Assembly: GCA_025738555.1 (NCBI GenBank)
Contig: JAOVFP010000002.1
Location: forward strand, 868,001 to 932,000
DNA length: 64,000 bases
DNA from: Cyathus striatus
Lineage: Eukaryota; Basidiomycota; Agaricomycetes; Agaricales; Nidulariaceae
Direction: 5' to 3'
The notes under the pieces were generated by a model that saw only the letters and a list, made by a program, of their open reading frames with translations, ran no database searches and had not been told where the DNA came from. A program made the position numbers and the translations under genes. Positions 23,513 to 34,526 of the stretch are shown here, one piece after another. The stretch's first letter is position 1. The number at the start of each line of letters is the position of its first letter.

Positions 23513-24826
23513 TAGGGCTGCCAACCGTACCGTAACGGTTTACGGCCATATAAAGTAAACCGTTTACGGTACGGATTTTAGCTGTAACCGTACCGTACAG
23601 ACATTTTTTGAACCTTCTACGGTACGGTACGGGTACAAATAGGGCCGTTTACGGTTTACGGTTATAATAGATACTGAATTACTTCTGTAAGATCCGAAAT
23701 TTCCACTCAACAGGTATAATATGCATGAAATATACAACATACATAATGCATAAGTAGAATAAGTTCTAGTTATACATAAATTACCTTGAGTAACTGGCCA
23801 CCTTAGACTCTTTGAAGCTTGCAGTAATGTTTTACGATCATAAGGTTACGAATGGTCTCTGGCTGTGTCGAGAGAGGAGGATAGTTTTTGCTGGATTGGG
23901 AGGAAGTAGATACATAATTTTTAAAGAAAATTAGAATAAAGAGACTACTTAAAGAAGAATAGTTGAATAAAGCGGAAATTAATAATGTTGAGATCGTAGA
24001 TTACTGAAAGAAAAGGAAAAGTTTGAAACATAGAGCATACCGATGAATTGGAAGAAAATTTGCAAAATAAAAACTTGAGGAGAGGGACTTGGGCGGAGAC
24101 ACGGCCTTCAGTAACGCTAATTGTGGTATACAGTGGATCTTGGTAGCGCACAATACCGACGGTCTTGAGTTCCTGATGTGTAATTGCGGCGTTCGAGGCA
24201 ATCCAAGAGTGTCGGCGATGGAGGGAGAAAATGAGAGAAAGCGCGAACAACGCGAACAAATGCGTCGACGCTCGCATCACTTGCTTATGTAATAAAATAG
24301 TAAAGTATCGATTTTTGTAGTGCAGGCGAAACGCCTGCTCTACGCCAATAATCCCAAGTTTTTGCATATGGTCTTTATAGCTCGCAGACCACAAGCTTGC
24401 TAAACTTATGCAATATTTGCACATTGGAAAGTCATTCTGTCGTGATTATTGCACAGAATGCTTATCTTCTAATAAAACAAAGGTGAAAAGGTTTAGAAGA
24501 CATACTTACTTGTACTTAAGGTATATCTTTAAGCGTTCACGCGCATGGTTAGTCAATCATCATTGATTGTTTTAGGCAATATACAGATACACGTCGCAAT
24601 GGTAAGCGTTATTTGCTCATAGCCTGGAGAACAAATAGATGTCATCGAAGCCACTCGACTAAGCCGTATATACGGCCATAAACAGTTGTACGGTACGGTT
24701 AATTACGGGTGAAAACCGTACCGTACCCGTACCATATGAACAATTTATTTTGCTCATACGGTATGGCAATATATACCGTACCGTACAAGCCGTAACCGTT
24801 TTGTATGGTTACGGTTGGCAGCCCTA
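23513..24826 (-). mobile_element. Non-autonomous hAT-like element, copy 2 (inverted)
   Basis: 1,314 bp, reverse complement of 4412-5726. Left flank CCCGGCTG (23505-23512) and right flank CTCAACCA (24827-24834) do not match each other but are exact reverse complements of the left and right flanks of copy 1. Its right end carries five C-to-T/G-to-A changes at CpG relative to copy 1's left end within the last ~150 bp. The reading frame of 159 codons at 23945-24424 matches the ORF in copy 1 but shows no transposase motif. Confidence 0.8.
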
Positions 24827-24939
24827 CTCAACCACTGTGGTTCAAAGCTTTAAGCTTCATATGCAAGTGATAATATACTATGTGCATTGATTTAGAGTGA
24901 GTTATTGTACTTTTAGTTCTAGATCTTGCACAAAGATTG

Positions 24940-25472
24940 TTCTGTTTTGTAAATAATCAGAGTGGTGCAAGAATGGTGTTTGTTGTCTGTCTATGCTGTC
25001 CAGTATTGGAAGGATCAGTCAATGGAGGTCAATGTGGTCTGATTCATGTGTGACCCAGGAATTAGAGTGCCAAGAGTGCCATAATTAATGCTTAGTTTAT
25101 TGCTTAGTAATTTCATTTGGTATTTTCCATTGACCATCAGTAGTTGACTGTTAGAGTCACTGACTTAAACCCTTTGGTTGATGAGGTCTGACCCCATCAA
25201 TGACAATGCTAGGTCTACATACATAAGGCTATAGGTTAATCTGCATATAACCATCACACGATGTGAAAACATGCTTATTCCATGCATCTAAAATGTAAAA
25301 TGCCATAGACTTCAAAATACCTTTTCCCTCCAACACCAACATATGTCAACTTCTTATCTATCTTGTAATAGAGTTCCGAAATTTCCATATGCATATTGAG
25401 AATCTTCTTTCTTATCCCATTATAATTCACTGAAGTATTTTCGATCATTTTATTGATATCAAAGCTCTCTCT
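24940..25472. repeat. Repeat copy B, left part
   Basis: Aligns with 1-290 of the window, with a 219-bp insertion at 24994-25212. It carries numerous CpG-to-TpG/CpA changes relative to copy A (for example ACGTGG to ACACGA, TGCGTC to TGCATC). It continues at 30681 after the 5.2-kb element. Confidence 0.8.
24994..25217. mobile_element. 219-bp insertion with GTCTA target duplication
   Basis: Copy A reads GTTGTCCGTCTACATAC without interruption. In copy B the GTCTA is present at 24989-24993 and again at 25213-25217, with 219 bp between beginning TGCTGTCCAGTATTGG. No coding sequence; terminal inverted repeats are weak at best. Probably a small non-autonomous element or solo fragment. Confidence 0.55.
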
Positions 25473-25859
25473 TATAGAAAGCTGGACAACCATGCTCAAC
25501 TACATCAAAGTAGTTGAGCTCTGACCTTCAGCAAAGTGGCATGTCACTTAGATATTTGCTTAGGCACATCCTGTTCAGTCAGGATTTTGGCTAATGCCTT
25601 AGTGGGAAATTCAAGTCCTATTGTACTTGGATGCTAATGTAGGACTTAGTATCAGGATGATGTACTATAGCATTGAATTTCTGTAATTACTACATGTTTT
25701 TGCATACTCAGTTACATTCAATAGATACAGTTTAAAAATGAGACCTTACAGAATGTGCTAGACTCTATATGGTATACAACTAACTTTGAAATTAAATCCT
25801 GCAATGAAGCAGTACACTGAGTTGCTGACGAGAACTTGTCAATGAGCCACATGTTTCAA

Positions 25860-27170
25860 CTGACTATCAGAGAGTCAGTTGAGAGTCAGTTGATAGTATC
25901 AGAGAGTAAATTGATAGTAAGATGAGACTTAGTTGAGACTCAGGTGAGACTCAGGTGAGAGTTTTGAGAGTCAGGTGAGAGTCAGTTGATAGTCAGATTA
26001 TAATTACATACAAAATAGAGTAATTGCTAGTCTCACCTTACTGTCACCTTACTATTAGCTTACTCTTATTCAATCTGGTATCAGATAGTAATCTGAGAGT
26101 TGATTGATACAATTTCACCTGACTATCATCTGACTATCAATTAAATTTGTATGAGTTATTGGTGTAAAATAGACTCCATATAGATTCCACCTGATCACTA
26201 TAGTTTCCCACAGTCATTACACATGTCACAATGTGTAACATGTGTGACATGTTGAAAAAAGTGGACATTCTGAATGACACACTAGGACAAGTGTGCACAG
26301 TCATCACACTTACCTAGACTATAGTTTACTACAGTCCTCACACATGTCACAATGTGTGACATGTGTGACATGTTGGAAAAGCGTGACATGTTCAAAAAGC
26401 GTGATATATCGGAAAACAAGTGTGACATGTTGGAAAGCGTGACATGTGTGACACGCTGTCACAGTATCATAGCCATCACACTTATCACACTTTTCATGTA
26501 TTGTCACGCTTGTCACGCTTTTTCCAGTATATCACATAGTGACTTGTGTGACACATCTATTCAACATGTCACACAAGTCACGCTTCTCCAACATGTTACA
26601 AGTCACACTTTTCCCAGCATGTTATGCTTTTGGGAAAAGTGTGACTTGTGTGATACAACTCCATGTGTGACATATTGGAAAATGTTGGGAAAAGTGTGAC
26701 ATTGGAAAATGTTGGAAAAAGTGTGACATGTGACACGCGTGGGAAAAGTGTGACATATTGGAAAAAGTGTGGCAAGTGTGATAGTTATGATATGTGATAG
26801 TTTTCCAAACATGTCACATTTTCCCCACGCTTGTCACACATGTCACACTTTTTCCAACATTTTCCAATATGTCACGCTTTTCCCAACATGTCACACATGT
26901 CACACTTTTTCCAACATTTTCCAACATGTCACACATGGAGTTAGGTGAGAGTCAGGTAAGAGTCAGGTAAGAATCCAAGCTAAGCCCAATACTAATTTCA
27001 GGTCACAACTGACTCTCAACTGACTCTAATGAGACTCTCAGTTGACTCTTGAGACTCAGTTGAGAGTCAAATGACAGTCAGATGAGAGTCTAACCTGACT
27101 ACTGAGACTTAGTTGAGAGTCAGATGAGAGTCAGGTGAGACTATCAATACTTATATGAGAGTCAGTTGAG
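25860..27170. repeat. Minisatellite arrays in the left TIR arm
   Basis: Two motif families are present. GAGAGTCAGTTGAGACTCAG-type units lie at 25865-25990 and 26938-27170, with inverse units at 26030-26140. Units of GTGTGACATGTTGGAAAAGY lie at 26220-26940 and switch orientation to CTTTTCCAACATGTCACAC in the second half, so long hairpins can form. The right TIR arm has no counterpart. Reading frames through it are repeat artefacts. Confidence 0.85.
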
Positions 27171-30100
27171 ACATGTGTGGGAGTGACACATACAGTTGCT
27201 GACACATTATGTACTGATGCATGTACTAAATGTGTAATTGCTCAAATAATCATTTGGAAATTGTATGATTCAATGACAGTCCTGTAGATTATTCAAACAT
27301 GTTATGCAAAGTGGTAATTGTGTAGTACCTATTAAGAAGTGATTCTAATTGAAGTACCTATGGGCTCAGATATGATAAGAACATACAGAGCATTAACATG
27401 ACTCTGAGTCTATAACAGCGCAATTTTGGTGTCTTATTCGGAGTGGTTAGGTTAAGCCATTCACAGTATCATTGTAGATATGCTCAGATTCATACTTGCT
27501 ACTTACAAATGCAAGTACCCCAGCTTGAGCATTGAGATTCATAACAAGACATGTAATTGGTTGGTGTACTAGATAGCATTCATAAATTGCTATTTTCTAA
27601 CAGATTGTCCATATTTACAAGGGAGGATACTTAAGAAGATTGTGCTCATAGTCTTCTAGAATTACCAGTAGGCTAGTATAGAATCAAGAACTATTTGTGA
27701 TCAGTTAAGGTGATGTTACAGATTAACTGATTGGAAGTTCTGATTGAAGTAGGTTAGGAGAGAGGCAAAATATGAGCAGTGAATGTGGACTAGATCACAT
27801 TAAATGGAGAAAAGAGGTGGATATACTATATCTTTTCATATATATGTTATTGTACTCTACTGAAAAATAAGAAGGAATTGTCTATTATTTAATCCATTGA
27901 GTAATAGTGGCAGACTATAAAAGGCAAGTTTAAGTAAGCAAGAAGGGAAGTTGGGGTGAAGTCAGGATTGAGCTCGGAACCTGTTGAATGATAAATGAGC
28001 TATATTTGTCCTGCTGAATTTATAGGTTTATTAAGGAACATTCATGCATACACTGGAGTTGGAGTCACTGGACACATTCCTTGCAACATAGGGATCTTTT
28101 TGATACACTATAAAATGTATAGGTAACTTACAGAAACTAAACATGATGACATTGATAGACATACACAACAACACTTGCATTCAGTCAGCTTATTTCCAAG
28201 AAATGTCTTAACAACACAGTTGTAGATGATGTTTTCTCACATGCCTGATCATGTAGAGAAAGATAACAAGTACAATGGATTCATAGTAAGTAATTGAAAC
28301 ACTGCAATTCCACATGATATAAATAAAACAAAGTCAGAGAACTTTGATCACAGTGACCCACTAGTAACTTCAACACCTTGATGATTGCAACATGTATTTA
28401 CTAAAAGAGTTCAGTGAGAACAAGGGAAACAATTTCATAAAATTCATACACAATGGTTAGGCCTAACCTCTCCTAAATGAAAGTGATTCACTTTATGTGA
28501 TTGTGGAGTTTCTTTGTTTTATGTAGCATATCCAGTATGAAAAAACTGATTCCTTGGCATATGTATCAGATTTACAAGGTGGCAGTTTTACCATTCTAAT
28601 TTCAAGTGTTCTTATTTAGTTCATTCCATAATATAGGCAGATAAACACTTCTATCTTACCAACAGATAATGACTGTGCTGTAGGTTTATTTTTCAGCTAC
28701 TCAAAGTAATAGAGTAACATAACTTCAATTCAGATTTCTTGAAAATGGTGCCACTCTTTTTGGTCAAGGGAATGTGGGTTCAGCACAACAAATTTGAATC
28801 TGAACATATCTGTAATGAGTAGTGTGAATGGTTTAACCTTGTCACTCTGAATAAGGCACCAAATTCTAGTAACTTGCATGCCGCTACAGATTCAGAGTCA
28901 TATTAATGCTCTGTATTTCCTTGTCATATGTAAGCAGGACCCCTTATATATGGACCAAAGGTCATTCCGCAAAGTGGACAAAATTTTGAATTTTGACCTC
29001 TTAGGATGTTCCATATATGGACACATTTTGGCATTTCTGAGCAATATGTAGTTCCAAATATGCAGACAGATATTGCATATATTTTGAGGGTCATTCCTGC
29101 ATTCAGATAGAGATTGATATATAGGGACAGCATCAACTGCTGGTAAAAAGTCCAGTGGCTGAGTGGTTATAGTGTAGGAAATTTTTTCATGCAGATGTAT
29201 GGCCTAGTACTACATTGAGCATTCAACTCCCTTTCAATGTAATTTAATATTTTGAACAATCTTTAGATCTCAGTTTTAGTACTTTTTTCTCCACTTCATT
29301 ATCCCTGCACTTTCGAGCCTCTATGAAACATTATGACTGTGTAATCGTTGTAAATATCACTCATTGATTATGCTACAATGCAGTTAAACTGCACTTACTT
29401 TCATTTCAACAAATATTCTTACCCCTTGCAAATCCACTCTAAATACTTTGTTTACTTCACCTTCTCCTTTCAAAACTCCTTGCTTTCTAATCTTCTCAAA
29501 CTTCAAAGCAACTTCGAAGAGTCAAATTGTTGCTCTGTCACTCATGTTGGTATGTTTAGAGGCTAAACCTTTACATGATGCTACTGCCATCTTACACTTT
29601 GACCAACTCTTTAGATATACTCCAGAATGTTATTGGCAGAAATATTAGACCACACAGAATATGGTGGATTTAATGAGTCAACATGTAGCCTTGAAACTCC
29701 ATCTTACTCTACAACTTCCATTAGCCCTATGTATCTCAATATTCTGATGAATTTTCGGTGACACTTTCCTCTGTCAATTTCTGTCCTTCAATTTGTGGCT
29801 TCTCGTCTTCCCAAAATTTCAGACATGATAATATCAGTCAAAGCATCAACCTGGTTCAGTAAAAATACTTCTATCACTGGCTCAATATGTCTTCTAGTGT
29901 GCCCTATTCCTTGTCTGCGCTTCATTCAAAAGCTTGAGGAAGCAAGCATATTTTGACTTCAGTAGTGTGAAATTTTGGCATTCTTCGAGGACATTCCAGA
30001 CTGTCCAGATAAAAATTTAGCCCCAGAAGGACATTCCCAGATTTCCAGACAGATATCAAAAAAAATTGATATGTCGTTCCAATTTTGGACAAGAATCGTC

Positions 30101-30179
30101 AAATTTGAGACAGACAAAATTTTGGGAAATTGGAAAACATTTCGAACAACCTTTGGGGTATATGTTCGGGGTTCTATGT
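27171..30179. other. Interior of the 5.2-kb element, no gene recognised
   Basis: CpG-poor, AT-rich. ORFs at 28924-29136, 29378-29648 and 29975-30181 are short and unrecognised. A tRNA-like A box and a degraded B box near 29150-29235 are noted under rejected items. Confidence 0.45.
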
Positions 30180-30680
30180 AAGCCCATTGGTACTTCGATT
30201 AGAATCACCCCTTAATAGGTACTACATTACTATCACTACTGTGTAACATGTTTGAATCATTCTACAGTACCATTATTGAATCATGCAGTTTCTGAATGAT
30301 GAACTTGAGTTATAATGCATTTATTATACACATCTATGAATAATAATATATTTAACATGTCAGGACTCAGTGTGCTGCGCTGTCACAAGACTTCCTTTCA
30401 AAGTTTAACATTTACTACATAGACACTAGAACTTAATTGAGCATACAAAACAAGTACTAAAGATGAAGGTTCATATGATAGTACTGTATCCTAATACTAG
30501 GCCTTACTTGTCCTGTGTGCATCTGAATGCGATATGACTCGACGTCCCGACTAAGCTGTTAACCGAAATCCTGACCGAACAGGATGTGCCTAAGGGAATA
30601 TCTAAGCGACATGCCGCTTTGCCGAAGGTCGGAGCCCAACTACTTTGATGTAGTTGAGTGTGGTTGTCCGGCTTTCCATA

Positions 30681-32247
30681 CTCTCTGTGTTATGATAAGG
30701 GATCAAATCTTGGTCTTTGTTCCATGAAAGACTACTTGTCAATGATATTTATATGCCAAACTCACTGTCGGGGGCGAACAGTTTGGTATTTGCAAGTGCG
30801 TCGATTCTGCAGCGTCAATTATTCTCTTTCAACTGATAAGCAATCAGGAAACCCGTATCGGATCCATGGAAATCCTTCTCAAGGGCATATCGTGAGAAAG
30901 ATGTGTGTAGTAGTGCAGGATACCTTATTTTTGCAAAATAAAAATAAAAAATGGCGCGGTATATAGATAAATGTTTGTTGAAAGCTTACCTGGGAGGTAC
31001 TTCTCTGACACGTTCGGTGTGAAAGTAACGCATCGGGGTTTCATTCAGCATTTCTTCCGTAGTACGGAGTACGGACAATCAAAACCTACAACATTAGTAC
31101 CTTCCGCGCTGGATTAGAAAGAATACAGTTACTTGGATAAGGAACTACAGTTCATTAGTGATTTAGTCTCTGTTCCACTAAGCTGCGTCTATATTGGCGT
31201 CATCCATATGCTACGATAGAGAGATACTTTCTGTACGGGCTCACTTCGTCCGTGTATTACCTCTGAGAGGTATATGAATTTAACTCGACTACGTGATCGC
31301 AACCTTACAGTCGACTCAGCTAGCTAGCCCTCCGTTCAAGGTAATAATACTCCACTCCATTCATATTTCTCAAAATTGAAAATTGCGATGCACAGAGCAG
31401 CTGCGAGCTACTTCTCTTTCATCCTGTCAGTGGACGAGTGCGGTGCTTTCTGACCGTCTGTCAGGACGTAGGTTAGATCTAGTGACGGATTATCGGAGAC
31501 GCACGTGTTCTACTAACCTCATATACACATGCTATTTAATCTTACTCCGGATCAGATGAGCCCGAGAATGAAAGAATACTTCCGCTCAGTGCGCCGATGA
31601 TGCGAGCGTCAAACAAAAATCTGGTTAGTCGATGAGTCCAGGTGACTAGTAGTGTTCAAGCACCGATAGCTCTAAGGCCAACTTTCCAGTTCCAATTGGC
31701 TATTCGATCCCTGACTATACATGTCAGGTGTCAAGTCTTATTATTGGTCCACGAGGCTCGCGATAGAAGATATTCTTAGGCGAACATCGCCGGCCTTCAT
31801 ATATTTAACTCGCAATTAGAGTTTTTATCGAGAAGTGATGTCGAGGTTTCCGTGCGTACTTCTCCATATGACCAGGACAGCATCTTTACTCTGAAAAATG
31901 ATGTATCGTCCTTTATGATGCGCAATGACAAGTGACAGACACGGCCTCTTTATGACTCGTAGAATCGTGTAGGCTTAAAAATTAGCGTGGTTATGATATG
32001 CTAGTGCAATCTTTGTCGACAATCATCTTGCACAAATAGACGCTATTGAACGTTCAGAACTGCAATCATTCCATTTTTAGATTGCATTCAAACACTCGAA
32101 TCCCGGTGCGTATAGGAGTAAGAAATTTGCATTACTTCCTTTCTCATCTTGTATTCGAACTACAGGTTAGGAAAGATGGGATAGTATAGGCTTTGAATTT
32201 GAATTTCTCATGACTTGAGCTATTCAAAGACTCACATTCGAAGAACC
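30681..32247. repeat. Repeat copy B, right part
   Basis: Continues the alignment with copy A: 30690-30800 with 300-410, 31290-32025 with 440-1180, and 32026-32247 with 1551-1782. About 470 bp at 30800-31288 has no counterpart in copy A. The right part is CpG-normal in contrast to the left part. Confidence 0.8.
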
Positions 32248-32932
32248 CCCATTTTTAGTACTTACTCCACCAAGGCCCACATGAGAAAGAGGGAAGAAAA
32301 CAAGATTCAGGGTTTAACGCTTCCAGGTACACAAATAATAGCAAGTTAGCCTGTCAGCGAAGATAGCATGATTATTCCTACGTGGCATGTTACGTAGCCT
32401 GTATTAAGAATTCTACTCGATACTCAGGTACAGAAAAGATTATCTCTCCTTCGTACTCCACCGTTCAGAGCTCGATGGATCTCAAAATTCCCTGCACTTT
32501 CATTAAGTAATGATAGCACGGGTGTTGATAGGTACAATACTTGATATCATATCCAACCTATCCCATTCCTGTACCGAGGCAATAGCCACAGTCCGATGTG
32601 ATGCGGCAGACAGGCGTTCAGTGCTCCCCCCCATTGTTGGCAACAATCTTTCGCGGACATAATTTGCATGTCCGTCCTGTGCTGCAAGTTGTGTGTAGCT
32701 CACATTTCGGAGAGTATGTGAACCAAAGGCTCGCCGTTTTCGTGGATTACCAACTCCTGTGCAGTCGAGAATGGAAAGTATCGAACTCAGTACTAGTTAT
32801 AAAGTCTGCGGGATATGTAGATGAAAGACATTCCTTCCGAATATCTGCGACTGCGCTATATCCTCCTACAGTTTCACCACCTTCCAAAGACATAATTCTA
32901 CTATTGCTTAAGCCATCCAGTACACAAATATA
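32248..32932. other. No confident gene
   Basis: ORFs on both strands at 32503-32933 overlap one another and neither is recognised. The region lies upstream of the dsRBD gene and may include its promoter. Confidence 0.4.
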
Positions 32933-33305
32933 ATGCAGCGTACGTGATTATTGTCAGAAAGTGTTAAGTCTACTAATAATTGCAATCATATCATAGATTA
33001 CAGAAACCAGTTAAACACTGCTATGCAGTTAATGGGCAACACATATAAACTCTTTCGGGATGATTCCTGGACTGGCCCTCAACATTGTCCACTCTGGACG
33101 ACTATTTATTATAGTAAGTAACCTTCTGCGTATTAATACATTTTCAGATTGTGAGCTCAATCTCTCTTACACAGTTAATGATGTCGAATATGGACGTGGG
33201 CAAGGACTGAGCAAGGACGAGTCAGCAGAGAATGCGGCCAGTGTAGTCTTAGAAGCGCTCCGCCGCATACAATACCAGATGCAGATTCAGAGCCGGAGAT
33301 ACTAA
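32933..33305 (+). CDS. Small double-stranded RNA-binding domain protein (93 aa)
   Basis: A three-exon gene: ATG CAG C at 32933-32939, intron 32940-32996 (GTACGT...CATAG, 57 nt), exon 32997-33113, a very short intron 33114-33147 (GTAAGT...TTCAG, 34 nt), exon 33148-33305 ending TAA. The 93-residue product is one dsRBD. It has HYRNQLNTAMQLMGNTYKL, DSWTGPQHCPLWTTIYYN, YTVNDVEYGRGQGLSKDESA and ENAASVVLEALRRIQYQ. Both introns are required to keep the domain in frame, and the summed exons are divisible by three. The helix-2 basic motif is SKDES rather than SKK.AK, so RNA binding may be altered. It shares the HYRNQLN start, the phase-1 first intron and the domain-only architecture with 19460-19820, so the two are probably old paralogues. 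Confidence 0.75.
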
Positions 33306-33757
33306 TACAGTCAATAACCACTTTTTATCTGTACTCGCTTATTATTCTTTAACAATGTCTATATTTTGAACTGATGCCTCCAAAAGGGGTGTGAGAAGAA
33401 CCCTTCCAGGGAGCGCCGCACTGATATGTATCATAGGTGAAACACATAAACTTTCATTCTGAACGTTAACGTTGGAGATTGCATACCAACTTTGAGTCCC
33501 ATTCCCGTTATGGAATATTCCCTTTCTGAGATCATCCCCCAGAAATATATTGTATTCTATGTCCTGTTGTTATGCTGCCGCACCACACACCATCTTAGAT
33601 AAAATGTATTCCTTAATCCAAAAATTCATGACTAATACGAAAACCCTTGCTCTCTCGGTAACCGTAGTGCCGCATATTCTCGATTGGAATTATATTGCGC
33701 ATATCCAATGACCAGTAAACTAGTGACCTGTTATGTGGAACCAGTGGTTGCACTACG
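33306..33757. other. Convergent intergenic region
   Basis: Between the 3' ends of the dsRBD gene and the elongase gene. No ORF or repeat worth naming. Confidence 0.5.
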
Positions 33758-34526
33758 TTATTCACCTTTTCCACCTTTGTCTTTACGGTCCCTTAGATCT
33801 CGTGTAAACAAAACAGCGTAGCTTGACAAAAGGGTGACGGAGAGCACGTTAGGCCAAAGAATGCCACCCTTATTCCATTGGATATAAGCCAGCTCCACCA
33901 TTATTCCTACAATAAGTTGCAGATACCCAGTGATAGGTAATATCCTCCCCAGAGACTTGGCTCCGGCGAAGTATCCATACATGATAGCATGATGGAATGC
34001 ATTGAAGACAGCAAATACCTGCCATCCATCGGGCTTGCATATGGTTCGCGCATATGTAAGATAAGGAGTCTGTGCATAAGAATCAGAAATCTTCCAGATA
34101 TTCATAGTACACTTCGAAGTATACCGTAAGATGATGAAACCCAAAATGCAGCCCAATGGATCCTCCAGACCATAGTACAAGGACTATGTCCAAATACTCA
34201 TAAAACTTTGATAGGTGGAAGATAAGTCTCCATGTTCCGTCTTGGGGAGTGGAGTTTGTAACTGCGGACAAGAGATCGATAAAAGATTGTGTGTTTTGTG
34301 TATGCACCATGACTGGGAGCATGTACCGGAGGATAGATATGCACATGGAAGCGGAAAACGCAGAGTACAGTATGCTGTTCATTCGAATCAGCGCTCCGGC
34401 GATCGATGAAGACCCTTTTGCAGCTACATATCGCCCGAGTAGCAGTGCAGTGCATGTGAGTAACAACGAAGAAGTTAATATAGGAGGTAAGGAGGCCAGG
34501 ATGTAGTCTGAATCGTCGTCTGTCAT
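33758..34526 (-). CDS. ELO-family very-long-chain fatty acid elongase
   Basis: Two exons: 34125-34526 and 33758-34069, intron 34070-34124 (GTATAC...GCACAG, 55 nt), giving 237 residues. Family motifs appear in order: HLSKFYEYLDIVLVLW (the KxxExxD block), LHFGFHHLTT (histidine box), CKPDGWQVFAVFNAFHHAIM with MYGYF (NxxxHxxMYxYY block). Seven hydrophobic segments can be drawn, beginning with LPPILTSSLLLTCTALLL. ELO proteins condense malonyl-CoA with acyl-CoA in the endoplasmic reticulum. Two oddities are seen. The histidine box reads H-x3-HH rather than the usual HxxHH, and at 237 residues the protein is shorter than most fungal ELOs (about 270-350), lacking a long N-terminus and a Lys-rich tail beyond RDLRDRKDKGGKGE. 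Substrate unknown. Confidence 0.85.

Larger units (their letters stand above)
25473..30680. mobile_element. 5.2-kb long-TIR DNA element nested in repeat copy B
   Basis: The left end TATAGAAAGCTGGACAACCA and the reverse complement of the right end TATGGAAAGCCGGACAACCA match. The inverse similarity continues for about 390 bp (25473-25860 against the right arm inward from 30680) and resumes at 27240-27380 against 30180-30310, so the arms were about 500 bp long. Flanks CTCTCTCT (25465-25472) and CTCTCTGT (30681-30688) look like an 8-bp target duplication with one mismatch. Copy A at about 290 shows the empty site. The left arm is strongly CpG-decayed, the right outer arm much less. No transposase recognised in the 27.4-30.2 kb interior; family uncertain (hAT-like duplication length). 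Confidence 0.75.

Noticed and set aside
26220..26940. CRISPR-like repeat array
   Set aside because: Units vary in length, overlap, reverse direction and have no regular unique spacers; this is a minisatellite in a eukaryotic transposon.
29150..29235. tRNA gene
   Set aside because: TGGCTGAGTGGTTATAG resembles an A box and TTCAACTCCC a CpG-decayed B box, but no acceptor stem or anticodon arm folds convincingly. At most a tRNA-derived relic.
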